NCBI RefSeq assembly: GCF_003351765.1
Contig: NZ_CP031229.1
Coordinates: forward strand, 3,472,001-3,536,000
DNA length: 64,000 nucleotides
Reading direction: 5' to 3'
DNA from: Ornithinimicrobium avium
GTDB lineage: Bacteria; Actinomycetota; Actinomycetes; Actinomycetales; Dermatophilaceae
Shown: positions 15,920 to 24,206 of the stretch, one piece after another
Layout: every line of letters starts with the position of its first letter
How positions within the stretch are numbered: the first letter of the stretch is position 1
The notes under the pieces: generated by a model
Database searches by the model: none
Told to the model about the DNA's origin: nothing
The model's input: only the letters and a program-made list of their open reading frames with translations
Made by a program: the position numbers and the translations under genes

Positions 15920-16147
15920 TCAGTCGGGCTCGTCCGGGTCGACCGAGCTCGGAGCCTCCCCGTGCTCGGAGGACTCGTTGATGTCCACCGCGTCACTGAT
16001 CTCGGTGTTGACGTCCGGGGTGTCGGGCACGCTGTCCGCGCCCCCGAGGGCCGTGCCGGGGTCGAGGGCGCCGGAGCCGCCCTCGGAGACGGCTGTGCCG
16101 TCCTGGTCCTCGGGGCGCTCGGAGGGCTCCTGCTGCTGGTCGCTCAT
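15920..16147 (-). CDS. small acidic protein, 75 aa
   Basis: An acidic, low-complexity protein (MSDQQQEPSERPEDQDG at the start, SSVDPDEPD at the end) with no hydrophobic segment or recognised family. It is probably intrinsically disordered. The reading frame is supported by a TACTCT hexamer ending six bases before the ATG, the same leaderless arrangement seen at many genes in the window. It lies convergent to the glycosyltransferase operon and divergent from the META-domain lipoprotein gene. Confidence 0.55.
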   Translation of the reverse strand: MSDQQQEPSERPEDQDGTAVSEGGSGALDPGTALGGADSVPDTPDVNTEISDAVDINESSEHGEAPSSVDPDEPD

Positions 16148-16153
16148 CTGGCC

Positions 16154-16159
16154 AGAGTA
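16154..16159 (-). promoter_or_regulatory. -10 hexamer TACTCT, leaderless start of the small acidic protein gene
   Basis: On the minus strand the hexamer is followed by GGCCAG and the ATG at 16147, a six-base gap. Confidence 0.5.
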
Positions 16160-16301
16160 CGGTTGGGATCCCGTCCGCTCCTGGTGGAACGCGCGGGCCG
16201 CGCTGCCGCGGTGCGCCTGAGCACGGCCACCGGCCAGGCCTTTCGTGCCACGATGGCCGGATGGGAGCGGTGCAGCGTGCGACGTGGCTGGGCGGACGAG
16301 C

Positions 16302-17072
16302 GTGAGAACCGTCGTCGGGCTCGCGCTCGCGGTGCTCGCCCTGACCTCCTGCGGCTCCGTCACCCCGGAGGGCAGCGGCACGGGCCTCTCCGGGCGCACC
16401 TTCCTCAGCACGGCCGTCACCCGGGACGGCGCCCCGCGCGAGCTCGTCGAGCGGTCACGCATCAGCCTGACCTTCGCCGACGGGCGGCTCACCGCCCAGG
16501 CTGGGTGCAACACGATGTTCGGCGACTACCGCGTCGAGGGCGAGGTGCTCGTGATCGACGCGCTCGGCACGACAGAGATGGGCTGTCCCGACGGGCTGGC
16601 CGCCCAGGACGACTGGTTGTCCGGGCTGCTGTCCAGCCGCCCGCGGCTCGAGCTGCACGGTGAGCAACTGGTGCTGGTCACTACGACCGACACGGTCACG
16701 CTGCTGGACCGCGTCGTCGCCGACCCGGACCGCCCGCTCGTCGGGACGGTATGGCGGGTGGACGCGCTGACCTGCGGCGAGGCCGTGTCGAGCGTCCCCG
16801 TCGGCGCCGAGGCGTCCCTCACCTTCGGGGAGGACGGCACGGTGCAGGTGCGTGGCGGGTGCAACACCGGGTCGGCCTCCTACACCGCCGTCGACAGGAC
16901 GGTGAGCCTCGGCCCGGTCGCCATGACCAGGATGGCCTGCGAGGGCGGGCGCGGCGAGCTCGAGGCCGCCGTCCTCCGGGTGCTGGACGCCGGCGAGCTG
17001 CAGCTGACGATCACCGCCGATCGGCTCACGCTCACCACGGGCAGGGACGGCCTCGTCCTGCGGGCCGGCTGA
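16302..17072 (+). CDS. lipoprotein with two META (HslJ-type) domains
   Basis: A 256-residue protein with a short signal segment (VVGLALAVLALTS) and lipobox Cys17, hence a predicted surface lipoprotein. Two tandem META domains follow, about residues 30-130 and 140-250, each with the family block of a glycine-rich strand and a Cys-Asn: LTAQAGCNTMFGDY and VQVRGGCNTGSASY, plus paired downstream Cys (TTEMGCPDG and MTRMACEGG). HslJ proteins have been linked to heat-inducible outer-layer stress and antibiotic tolerance in other bacteria; the role here is unknown. The start is the GTG at 16302, chosen because it gives a normal signal peptide. Confidence 0.85.
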   Translation: MRTVVGLALAVLALTSCGSVTPEGSGTGLSGRTFLSTAVTRDGAPRELVERSRISLTFADGRLTAQAGCNTMFGDYRVEGEVLVIDALGTTEMGCPDGLAAQDDWLSGLLSSRPRLELHGEQLVLVTTTDTVTLLDRVVADPDRPLVGTVWRVDALTCGEAVSSVPVGAEASLTFGEDGTVQVRGGCNTGSASYTAVDRTVSLGPVAMTRMACEGGRGELEAAVLRVLDAGELQLTITADRLTLTTGRDGLVLRAG

Positions 17073-17100
17073 GCCGGGGACCGCAGGCCCCCGTCTCGCC

Positions 17101-17106
17101 TACCCT
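17101..17106 (+). promoter_or_regulatory. -10 hexamer TACCCT, leaderless start of the 140-aa membrane protein gene
   Basis: Six bases (GACCCT) separate the hexamer from the GTG at 17113; no ribosome binding site is present. Confidence 0.5.
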
Positions 17107-17112
17107 GACCCT

Positions 17113-17535
17113 GTGCACGCGAGACCGAGCGGACCGGACCGCGCCAGGTGGCTGATGCAGCCGGCCTGGCTGCCCACCCTGCGCGCCGGCATCGGCCTCG
17201 TGGTGATCCTCAGCGCAGCCGTCGGCATCGTGCTGGCCTGGGGGACGATCGTGGTCGCGCTCATGGTGCTCTGGCTGGCGCTGGGCGTCTTCCTGGTCTG
17301 GGCCAGCCGGTACGAGCGCACCGGCACGACCTTGGACGAGGGCGCGATCACCGTGGTCGAGGGCCGACACCCGCAGCGACTGACCCGGGCGGGCGTCCTC
17401 GACCTGCGCACCGAGGGCCCCGCGGAGCACCCGTGGCGGATCGTGGCGGTGCTGCGCGACGGGCGGACCCTTCCCCTCCTGGGCGTCCCGCCGGGCGAGC
17501 TGGACCGGCTACGTCGCTGGCACTCGCAGACCTGA
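17113..17535 (+). CDS. small membrane protein with PH-like tail, 140 aa
   Basis: Two adjacent hydrophobic helices (GIGLVVILSAAVGIVLAWG and VVALMVLWLALGVFLVWA, about residues 25-65) are followed by a soluble C-terminal part (TTLDEGAITVVEGRHPQRL, then PWRIVAVLRDGRTLPLLGVP) that resembles the strand pattern of bacterial PH-type domains found in small actinobacterial membrane proteins. The function is unknown. The start is supported by the leaderless-type hexamer at 17101. It is transcribed in the same direction as the META lipoprotein and the MFS permease. Confidence 0.7.
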   Translation: MHARPSGPDRARWLMQPAWLPTLRAGIGLVVILSAAVGIVLAWGTIVVALMVLWLALGVFLVWASRYERTGTTLDEGAITVVEGRHPQRLTRAGVLDLRTEGPAEHPWRIVAVLRDGRTLPLLGVPPGELDRLRRWHSQT

Positions 17536-17577
17536 CGCCGGCGCTGCCGCGGCTTCGCCGATGACACGTCAACCACA

Positions 17578-17583
17578 TACCCT
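17578..17583 (+). promoter_or_regulatory. -10 hexamer TACCCT, leaderless start of the MFS gene
   Basis: Seven bases separate the hexamer from the ATG at 17591; this supports 17591 over the upstream in-frame ATG at 17561. Confidence 0.5.
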
Positions 17584-17590
17584 TGGCCCA

Positions 17591-18766
17591 ATGGTCGCCA
17601 CCCCCTCCCGCGCGCGCCTGGGCATCTCGCTGCAGTTCTTCACCAACGGCTCGCTGCTCGGCACGCTGCTGCCGCACTACCCGCAGATCAAGGACGCCTT
17701 CGAGCTGTCCAACGCGGTCTTCGGCCTGCTCGTCGTGGCCTTCGCGGTGGGGTCGCTGCTCACCGCGGCCTTCGCGGGAAAGGTCGTCCGGCGCTTCGGC
17801 GCGATGTCCACCGCGACCGTCCTGACCCTCGTCCTGGCGGCCGCGCTCGCGGTCGCGGCGTCCAGCCCCTGGCTCTGGCTGCTCTTCCTCGGCCTCTTCC
17901 TCGCCGGCTGCTGCGACCCGGTCCTGGACGCCGGCCAGAACGTCCACGGGCTGCGCGTGGAGCAGGTGCTCGGCCGCTCGGTCATCAACTCCCTGCACGC
18001 CACCTGGAGCCTCGGTGCCGTCACCGGCGGCCTGGTGGGCGCGTGGACCGTCGGGCTCGGCCTGCACGTGGGTCCGGTCATGGTCGTCAGCGGGCTCGTC
18101 TGGTCCGGTGTGGCGGTGCTGGCCTGGTGGCTGGCCCGGCTGCCGGAGGTCGAGGAGCGTCCGGCGGCGGGACGGCAGCACCCCCGACCGACCCGGGTCA
18201 GGGCCCTGCTGCTCGTGGCCCCGGTCGCGGTGCTGGCGGTCGCAGGCACGCTCGTGGAGGAGGTCGGCAACTCCTGGGCCACGCTCTACGCCCGGGACGT
18301 GACCGGCGCGGCACCCGGGGTCGCCGGACTGGCCTACGTCACCGCCTACGCCGCCCAGTTCGTCGGCCGGATCACCGGCGACCGCCTCACCGACCGCTTC
18401 GGCCGGGGCGAGGTGGCGGTGGCGGGCGGTGTGCTCATCGCCGCCGGTGGCCTGGTCGTCATGGTCGCGCCGACGGTGCTCGTCGTGCTCGGCGGCTTCG
18501 CCCTGCTCGGCCTGGGCTGCGCGACCCTGGTGCCGGCCGCGTTCGCGGCCGCCCACGAGCTGCCGGGGCTCGCCTACGGCACCGGCGTCGCGCTCGTCGG
18601 CTGGCTGATGCGCGGCGGGTTCGTGCTCACCTCTCCCGTGCTGGGCGTGGTCGCGGACCGTTGGGGACTGCGTGCCGGTATGGCGCTGCCCCTCCTCGCC
18701 GGGCTGGTCGCCGTGGCCGTCGCGCTGCGGCTGCGCCGGCCCGCGTCGGTGCCCGAGCCGGCCTGA
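17591..18766 (+). CDS. MFS transporter
   Basis: A 391-residue permease with about twelve membrane helices in two six-helix halves joined by a charged loop (PEVEERPAAGRQHPRPTRVR, near residues 190-210). The first half has the MFS motif-A-like region AGKVVRRFGAM after helix 2, and the second half has DRLTDRFGRGEVAV in the equivalent place. Resemblance is to the sugar or drug-efflux type proteins that lack large loops; the substrate cannot be told. The frame also contains an ATG at 17561, but promoter spacing favours 17591. A possible terminator lies downstream at 18941-19015. Confidence 0.87.
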   Translation: MVATPSRARLGISLQFFTNGSLLGTLLPHYPQIKDAFELSNAVFGLLVVAFAVGSLLTAAFAGKVVRRFGAMSTATVLTLVLAAALAVAASSPWLWLLFLGLFLAGCCDPVLDAGQNVHGLRVEQVLGRSVINSLHATWSLGAVTGGLVGAWTVGLGLHVGPVMVVSGLVWSGVAVLAWWLARLPEVEERPAAGRQHPRPTRVRALLLVAPVAVLAVAGTLVEEVGNSWATLYARDVTGAAPGVAGLAYVTAYAAQFVGRITGDRLTDRFGRGEVAVAGGVLIAAGGLVVMVAPTVLVVLGGFALLGLGCATLVPAAFAAAHELPGLAYGTGVALVGWLMRGGFVLTSPVLGVVADRWGLRAGMALPLLAGLVAVAVALRLRRPASVPEPA

Positions 18767-18940
18767 GCATGCTTGAGCACGGTCCAGCCGAGGAGGGGGC
18801 CAGGGCTCGGGCGCAGGCGTTGTCGGAGACCGTGAACAGGGCAGCCCATCGCGCTCTGCACCGTCGGGCACGCCTCGCCGCCCACCGCCGGCAGGAGACG
18901 TCGTCGACCCACGTCCTCGAAACTACCTCCCCGCGCGGAC

Positions 18941-19015
18941 TGCGTCAGGCTCCTGTGTCAGGCATCGTCAGGGTCGGAGCACCGGGGGTGCCTGACGCAG
19001 CTGCCCGAGGCACCC
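18941..19015. terminator. inverted-repeat cluster between convergent genes
   Basis: GGGTGCCT (18986-18993) pairs with AGGCACCC (19008-19015) as an 8-bp stem. The same left strand can instead pair upstream, since GCCTGACGCA (18990-18999) is the inverse of TGCGTCAGGC (18941-18950). The cluster lies just past the SDR gene end at 19029 and probably terminates transcription from both sides. Confidence 0.55.
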
Positions 19016-19028
19016 GACCGTTCCGTGG

Positions 19029-19808
19029 TCAGCGCGGGGGCATCCGCAGCGCGCCGTCGAGGCGCACGACCTCGCCGTTGAGCAGGGGGTTGTCCACGAT
19101 GTGGGCGACGAGGGCGGCGTACTCCTCGGGGCGGCCCAGGCGCGGGGGGTGGGGGACGAGCGCCTCGAGGGAGCTGCGGACCTCCTCGCCCAGCCCGGAC
19201 ATCATCGGCGTCTCGAAGACCCCGGGGGCGATCGTCATCACGCGGATCCCCTTGTCGGCCAGGTCGCGGGCGGCGGGCAGGGTGAGCCCGGCGACGCCGG
19301 CCTTGGAGGAGGCGTAGGCCGCCTGCCCGACCTGACCCTCGAAGGCCGCCACCGAGGCCGTCATCACCACCAGGCCGCGGTCGCCCATGCCGCGCTCGTC
19401 GGGGACCGGCTCGTTGGCGGCCATCTGCTCGGCGGCCAGGCGCAGGACGTTGAAGGTGCCCACGAGGTTGATCTCGACCACGGTGCGGTAGACCTCCAGG
19501 TCGAGGACGCCGCGGCGGGACAGGATCCGGCCCGGGGTGGCGACGCCGGCGCAGCAGACGGCGACGCGCAGCTCGCCCAGCCCCGCGGCGGTGCCCACCG
19601 CCGCGGCGACCTGGTCGGCGTCGCGCACGTCGGCGCCGGCGAAGCTGGCCCGCTCGCCCAGCTGGGCGGCGACCTCCTCGCCACGTCCGCCGGGCAGGTC
19701 GACGAGGACGACCTGCGCGCCCTCGGCCAGCAGGCGGCGGGCGGTCGCCTCGCCCAGGCCGGAGGCGCCCCCGGTGACGAGGGCGACGGTCGACTCGGTG
19801 ATCTGCAT
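19029..19808 (-). CDS. SDR-family 3-hydroxyacyl-CoA dehydrogenase-like protein
   Basis: A 259-residue short-chain dehydrogenase with the NAD-binding TGGASGLGEATARRLL at residues 13-28, the NNAG equivalent VCCAGVATPGR (altered to CCAG), a Ser in VVMTASVAAFEG and the catalytic Y-x3-K in AAYASSKAGVAGL. The insertion and C-terminus resemble type-2 3-hydroxyacyl-CoA dehydrogenases (HSD17B10-like) that work in beta-oxidation of branched or short acyl-CoAs. It follows the acyl-CoA dehydrogenase gene in the same direction after 48 bases and has its own GGAGG, so the two likely act in one degradation pathway. Confidence 0.85.
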   Translation of the reverse strand: MQITESTVALVTGGASGLGEATARRLLAEGAQVVLVDLPGGRGEEVAAQLGERASFAGADVRDADQVAAAVGTAAGLGELRVAVCCAGVATPGRILSRRGVLDLEVYRTVVEINLVGTFNVLRLAAEQMAANEPVPDERGMGDRGLVVMTASVAAFEGQVGQAAYASSKAGVAGLTLPAARDLADKGIRVMTIAPGVFETPMMSGLGEEVRSSLEALVPHPPRLGRPEEYAALVAHIVDNPLLNGEVVRLDGALRMPPR

Positions 19809-19856
19809 GGGTTCCTCCGGGTGTGTCGTGTGCCGGACGCTGCGGGCGGGTGCCGG

Positions 19857-21017
19857 TCAGCGGTGGGCGGCCAGCACCTCGCGCGCGATGACCAGGCGCT
19901 GGATCTGGTTGGTGCCCTCGAAGATCTGGGTGACCTTGGCCTCGCGCATGAAGCGCTCGACCGGGAAGTCGGTGGTGTAGCCGTAGCCGCCGAGCACCTG
20001 GACGGCGTCGGTGGTGACCTTCATCGCCGCGTCGGTGGCGACCAGCTTGGCGACCGCCGTCTCCTGGGTGTTCGGCAGGCCGGCGTCCTTGAGCCGGGCC
20101 GCGTGCAGGTAGGTGGCGCGGGCGGCCCCGACGGCCGCGGCCATGTCGGCGAGGAGGAAGGCCAGTCCCTGGTTGTCGGCGATCGGCCGGCCGAACTGCT
20201 CGCGCTCGGTCGCGTAGGCGCTGGCCACCTCCAGGGCACGCTGCGCCAGGCCGGTCGCGGCGGCCGCGATGCCCAGGCGGCCGGAGTCGAGGGCGGCGAG
20301 CGCGATCGGCATACCCTTGCCCTCCTCGCCGATGCGGTGCTCGGCGGGCAGCCGGACACCGTCGAGCAGGACCTCCCCGACGGTGTCGCTGTGCAGGCCC
20401 ATCTTGCGCTCGGGCTCGGGGAAGGACAGGCCCTGCGTGCCGGCCGGCACGTGGAAGCAGGCCAGGCCGCGGCCGCCCTCGTCGGAGGTCCTGGCGAAGA
20501 GCGTGTAGTAGTCGGCGTGGCCGGCGTGGCTGATCCAGGCCTTGCCGCCGGTGATCAGGTAGTCGGCCGCCGACCCTGTGCCCACCTTCTCGGCGCGCGT
20601 GCGGATGGCTGCGACGTCGGAGCCGGCCTGCGGCTCGGAGAGGCAGTAGGCCCCGAGCTGGTCGCCGGAGAGCATCCCGGTCAGCCACCGCTCCTGCTGC
20701 TCGGCGGTGCCGAAGGTGGCCATCGGGAAGGCGGTCAGGGAGTGGACCGAGACGCCCACCGCGACCGACATCCAGCCACGGGCGAGCTCCTCGATGACCT
20801 GCAGGTAGACCTCGTAGGGCTGTCCGCCGCCGCCGAGCTCCTCTGGGTAGGGCAGCGACAGCAGCCCGGCCTGCCCCAGCATGGCGAACACCTCGCGGGG
20901 GAAGCGCTTGGCGGCCTCCGCCTCGTCCACCTGGGGGAGGAGCTGCTCGTCGGCGATCTGCCGGACGAGGGCCAGCAGGTCCTCTGCCTCGTCGGTGGGA
21001 AGCACGCGGTGCACCAT
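19857..21017 (-). CDS. acyl-CoA dehydrogenase
   Basis: A 386-residue flavoprotein with full family length. Visible motifs are CLSEPQAGSDVAAIRTRAE and KAWISHAGHADYYTLFART (flavin and substrate contacts) and the C-terminal block QVLGGYGYTTDFPVERFMRE followed by IFEGTNQIQRLVIARE, whose Glu is the catalytic base in short and medium-chain enzymes. It should oxidise an acyl-CoA and pass electrons to ETF; etfA and etfB lie elsewhere in the window. A TATCCT hexamer seven bases before the ATG, and no ribosome binding site, indicate a leaderless message. The downstream SDR would act two steps later. Confidence 0.9.
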   Translation of the reverse strand: MVHRVLPTDEAEDLLALVRQIADEQLLPQVDEAEAAKRFPREVFAMLGQAGLLSLPYPEELGGGGQPYEVYLQVIEELARGWMSVAVGVSVHSLTAFPMATFGTAEQQERWLTGMLSGDQLGAYCLSEPQAGSDVAAIRTRAEKVGTGSAADYLITGGKAWISHAGHADYYTLFARTSDEGGRGLACFHVPAGTQGLSFPEPERKMGLHSDTVGEVLLDGVRLPAEHRIGEEGKGMPIALAALDSGRLGIAAAATGLAQRALEVASAYATEREQFGRPIADNQGLAFLLADMAAAVGAARATYLHAARLKDAGLPNTQETAVAKLVATDAAMKVTTDAVQVLGGYGYTTDFPVERFMREAKVTQIFEGTNQIQRLVIAREVLAAHR

Positions 21018-21024
21018 GTCCAGG

Positions 21025-21030
21025 AGGATA
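21025..21030 (-). promoter_or_regulatory. -10 hexamer TATCCT, leaderless start of the acyl-CoA dehydrogenase gene
   Basis: On the minus strand TATCCT is followed by seven bases and the ATG at 21017. Confidence 0.6.
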
Positions 21031-21059
21031 TCGCTGGACGTGGCGTCACCCCAGCACCG

Positions 21060-22172
21060 TCACGCGGGGTAGACGGACACCTCGGTCGCCTTGACGCTCG
21101 CCCACAGCCTGGCCCCGCGGACGACGCCGAGCTCGGCGACCGCGCCGAGCGTCACCTCCGCGCTGAGCTGGTTGGCGCCGGGCCCGTCCAGACGGACGCG
21201 CGCCCGCTGCCCGGTGACGGTCACCGCGACGACCTCGAGCTGCCACAGGTTGCGGGCCGAGGCGGCCGGGTGCTCGGTGTAGAGCGTGATCGCCGCCGGG
21301 TTGATCGTCGCCAGGAGCTCCTCGCCCGGCCCGGCGCCTCCCGGCACCTCGGCGACCACGAGGTGCTCGCCGCGACCGAGGTCGAGGGACCGTGCGAGGG
21401 CAGCGTCCTGGCCCGCCTGCGTCAGCGTGCCGCGCAGCAGGTTGAGCCCCACCACGCCTGCGACGTAGGGCGAGCGCGGCCGGGCGACGACCTCGGCCGG
21501 GGCACCGGACTGCACCACCCTGCCGTCGTCGACGAAGAGCAGCTGGTCGCCGAGCGTCAGCGCGTCGAGCGGGTCGTGGGTGACCAGGACCGTCGCGCCG
21601 GCGAACTCGCGGAGCCGGTGGACCAGGTCCGCGCGGGTCGCCGAGCGGGTCTGCGGGTCCAGCGCCGAGAGCGGCTCGTCCAGCAGCAGGATCTCCGGGT
21701 CGGTCGCCAGCGCCCGGGCGAGGGCCGCCCGCTGCGCCTGCCCCTGGGAGACCTGCGCGGGTCGGCGGCCCTCGAGGTCGGTGAGCCCGACGCGGCCCAG
21801 CTCCTCGGCGGCGCGGGCGCGGGCGGCGGCGCGCGGCATACCCCTGGAACGGGGGCCGAAGGCCACGTTGTCCAGCAGCGACAGGTGGGGGAAGAGGAGC
21901 GGGTCCGCCAGCACCATCCCCACCCCGCGCTCCTCGGGCGGCAGGTGGACGCCGTCGCCGGACCACACGCGCCCGCCCGCCCGCACGTGCCCGGAGGCGA
22001 GAGTATGCAGTCCCGCGAGCGCCTTGAGCACGGTCGTCTTTCCCGACCCGTTGGGGCCGAGGACCGCGGTGACCCCGCGTCCGCAGGCGAGGTGGACGTC
22101 GGTGCGGAAGGTACCGAGCTCGACGACGACGTGGGCGTCCAGGAAGGGCGGGTCGGCGGGTGCGGCGCTCAC
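21060..22172 (-). CDS. modC: molybdate ABC transporter, ATP-binding protein
   Basis: The 370-residue ATPase energises molybdate uptake. It has Walker A GPNGSGKTT near residue 40, a slightly altered signature VSQGQAQRAALARAL, Walker B ILLLDEPLSALD, and the switch His in VLVTHDPLDAL. A C-terminal TOBE/Mop region (about residues 230-370) is typical of ModC. The GTG start overlaps the modB stop by GTGA. It closes the operon HTH-Mop, modA, modB, modC, all joined by 4-base overlaps. It ends 42 bases before the acyl-CoA dehydrogenase start, in the same direction. Confidence 0.88.
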   Translation of the reverse strand: MSAAPADPPFLDAHVVVELGTFRTDVHLACGRGVTAVLGPNGSGKTTVLKALAGLHTLASGHVRAGGRVWSGDGVHLPPEERGVGMVLADPLLFPHLSLLDNVAFGPRSRGMPRAAARARAAEELGRVGLTDLEGRRPAQVSQGQAQRAALARALATDPEILLLDEPLSALDPQTRSATRADLVHRLREFAGATVLVTHDPLDALTLGDQLLFVDDGRVVQSGAPAEVVARPRSPYVAGVVGLNLLRGTLTQAGQDAALARSLDLGRGEHLVVAEVPGGAGPGEELLATINPAAITLYTEHPAASARNLWQLEVVAVTVTGQRARVRLDGPGANQLSAEVTLGAVAELGVVRGARLWASVKATEVSVYPA

Positions 22173-22999
22173 CGCAGCCACCTCGAGCGGAGCGCGCCGA
22201 GCACGACGACGCTGACCAGCAGCATGACGAGGGAGAGCGCGATGGCGGCCTGCGGGTCGCGCTCGAGCGAGGCGTAGACGCCCAGCGGCGCGGTCTGGGT
22301 GCGGCCGGGGAAGCTGCCGGCGAAGGTGATCGTCGCGCCGAACTCGCCGAGGGCGCGCGCCCAGGCCAGCGCCGACCCCGCCGCGATGCCCGGTAGCACC
22401 ATCGGGACCACGACCGTGCGGAAGGTGCGGACCGGGCCGGCGCCCAGGGTGGCGGCGATCTCGTCGAAGCGCCGGTCCAGGCCGCGCATCGCCCCCTCGA
22501 CCGAGATGACGTAGAAGGGCATCGCCACGAAGATCTCGGCCATGACCACGGCCGCGGTCGTGAACGGCAGCGTGATCCCGAAGGTCGTCTCGAGCCACCC
22601 GCCGAGCACGCCGCGTCGGCCCCAGGTCATGAGCAGCGCGACGCCGCCGACGACCGGCGGCAGCACGAGGGGGACGGTGATCAGGGCCCGTCCCCACGCG
22701 GTCAGCGGGTGGTCGGAGCGGGCGAGGATCCAGGCCAGCGGGGTCCCGAGCGTCCAGACGACCACCATCGTGAGCGAGGTGGTCAGGGCCGAGAGCCGCA
22801 GCGACTCCCCGACGACGGGTGCGGCCAGGTGGGTGCCGATGTGGGGCCAGTCGGCCCGGACGAGCAGGGCCAGCAGAGGCAGGACGACGAACGCCACGCC
22901 GATCCAGGCCGGCGCCAGCAGGGCCAGGCGGGAGGTGAGGCTGCGCCCGGTCACGCCGTGCGCGGGCCTTCCCCGCGTGGGGGCTGCCCGGGCGGTCAC
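22169..22999 (-). CDS. modB: molybdate ABC transporter, permease
   Basis: A 276-residue permease with six predicted helices, beginning LTSRLALLAPAWIGVAFVVL. The cytoplasmic EAA loop that docks on ModC is FDEIAATLGAGPVRTFRTVVVPMVLPGIAAGS, followed by ALAWARALGEFGATITFAGS, a sequence characteristic of ModB. Genes on both sides overlap by GTGA, so subunit stoichiometry is probably set by coupled translation. Confidence 0.9.
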   Translation of the reverse strand: MTARAAPTRGRPAHGVTGRSLTSRLALLAPAWIGVAFVVLPLLALLVRADWPHIGTHLAAPVVGESLRLSALTTSLTMVVVWTLGTPLAWILARSDHPLTAWGRALITVPLVLPPVVGGVALLMTWGRRGVLGGWLETTFGITLPFTTAAVVMAEIFVAMPFYVISVEGAMRGLDRRFDEIAATLGAGPVRTFRTVVVPMVLPGIAAGSALAWARALGEFGATITFAGSFPGRTQTAPLGVYASLERDPQAAIALSLVMLLVSVVVLGALRSRWLR

Positions 23000-23769
23000 G
23001 GCGCCACGAAGCCCGCGTCGGCGAGCCGCTGCTGGCCACGTCCGGACATGACCTCGTCGATGAAGGCCTGCGCGAGCGGGGAGCCGGACACCGCCAGGAC
23101 GGGGTAGGAGCTGACGACGTTGTCCGCCGCCGGGATCTCCACCCCGGCCACCCCGTCGCCTGCGGCGGCCACGTCCGTGCGGTAGACGACCCCCACGTCC
23201 GCCTCGCCCAGCTCCACCTTGCTCAGCGTGGCGCGCACGTCGGGCTCGAAGGAGGCGACGTCGGGGCTGATGCCGAGGTGCTCGAAGAGCGTCCGGGCGG
23301 CGGTGCCGCAGGGCACCTCCGGCTGGCAGACCACGAGGCGTATGCCGTCCTTGGTCAGGTCCTGCGTGCCGCCGATGCCGGCCGGGTTGTCGGCGGGCAC
23401 CGCGAGCTCGAGGGTGTTGGTGGTGAAGACGACGGGCGGGCCCAGGCGCAGCTCCGGGGCGAGCGGGTCGAGCGAGCTCTGCCCGGCGAGGGCGATGACG
23501 TCGGCAGGAGCGCCCTCGTTGACCTGCTGGACGATCGTGGAGGAGGCCGAGAAGGACTGCTCGACCGTGACGCCGGGGTGGTCCGCCTCGAAGTCCGCCG
23601 CAACCTGCTCGAAGACGTCGGTCAGCGAGGCGGCAGCGAGCACCGTGAGGGTCCGCCCGCCACCCCCGGCGGACGTGGCGGGCGCCCCGCAGGCGGCCAG
23701 GGAGGTGGTGAGGGCGGCGAGGCCGAGCGCGGCGGTGGCGCGAAGAGCACGTGCCCCGGAGGTGGTCAC
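22996..23769 (-). CDS. modA: molybdate ABC transporter, substrate-binding lipoprotein
   Basis: A 257-residue lipoprotein with a signal segment and lipobox Cys27 (LAACG). The mature protein starts LTVLAAASLTDVFEQVAADF, the ModA hallmark, and continues with SFSASSTIVQQVNEGAPADV and TLSKVELGEADVGVVYRTDV, which hold the oxyanion-binding Ser residues and backbone contacts. It should capture molybdate (or tungstate) outside the cell for ModBC. It starts with GTG overlapping the stop of the regulator-like HTH-Mop gene. Confidence 0.92.
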   Translation of the reverse strand: MTTSGARALRATAALGLAALTTSLAACGAPATSAGGGGRTLTVLAAASLTDVFEQVAADFEADHPGVTVEQSFSASSTIVQQVNEGAPADVIALAGQSSLDPLAPELRLGPPVVFTTNTLELAVPADNPAGIGGTQDLTKDGIRLVVCQPEVPCGTAARTLFEHLGISPDVASFEPDVRATLSKVELGEADVGVVYRTDVAAAGDGVAGVEIPAADNVVSSYPVLAVSGSPLAQAFIDEVMSGRGQQRLADAGFVAP

Positions 23770-24155
23770 GGGGCCAGTCCGAGCGTGACGTTGGTGGACT
23801 TGACCGAGGCGACGACGACCGAGCCGGGCCCCAGGCCGAGCTCCTCGACGGCCTCGGTGGAGATGAGCGAGACGAGCCGGAAGGGGCCGGCCTGCACGTC
23901 GACCTGCGACATGACGGCGTCGCTGACCACGCGGGTCACGATGCCGCGCAGCTGGTTGCGCTGGGAGGAGGTGGCGGTGCCCTCCGCGTGGGCGCCGTGC
24001 GCCTGCGCCATCCGGGCGACGTCGACCGCCTCGACGACGGTGCGTCCCGCGGCGTCCCTGCCGGCGGACAGCCGGCCGGCCTCGACGGCACGCCGGACGG
24101 TGTCGGTCGACACCCCGAGCAGGACGGCTGCCTCACTGACTCGCATCTGCGTCAT
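23766..24155 (-). CDS. HTH-Mop (TOBE) molybdate-binding protein
   Basis: A 129-residue fusion of an excisionase/MerR-like helix-turn-helix (MRVSEAAVLLGVSTDTVRRA, then SAGRDAAGRTVVEAVDVARM) and a C-terminal Mop/TOBE domain (SQRNQLRGIVTRVVSDAVMS to TEAVEELGLGPGSVVVASVKSTNVTLG). This two-domain form is common in actinobacteria next to modABC and is likely to sense molybdate and regulate the operon or store the anion. The start at 24155 is supported by TATGAT seven bases upstream. Confidence 0.82.
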   Translation of the reverse strand: MTQMRVSEAAVLLGVSTDTVRRAVEAGRLSAGRDAAGRTVVEAVDVARMAQAHGAHAEGTATSSQRNQLRGIVTRVVSDAVMSQVDVQAGPFRLVSLISTEAVEELGLGPGSVVVASVKSTNVTLGLAP

Positions 24156-24162
24156 GAGGCCC

Positions 24163-24168
24163 ATCATA
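24163..24168 (-). promoter_or_regulatory. -10 hexamer TATGAT, leaderless promoter of the mod operon
   Basis: On the minus strand a near-consensus TATGAT is followed by seven bases and the ATG at 24155. It should drive the HTH-Mop, modA, modB, modC operon. Confidence 0.65.
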
Positions 24169-24206
24169 GACACGCAGGTGCGACATGCCGCGCTGGGCGG
24201 CAGTGC

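Noticed and set aside
19101..22277. Very long open frame on the plus strand opposite the SDR, acyl-CoA dehydrogenase and modC genes
   Set aside because: It is a GC-driven shadow with low-complexity Gly/Arg/Val composition and no family motif; the minus-strand genes have clear catalytic motifs.
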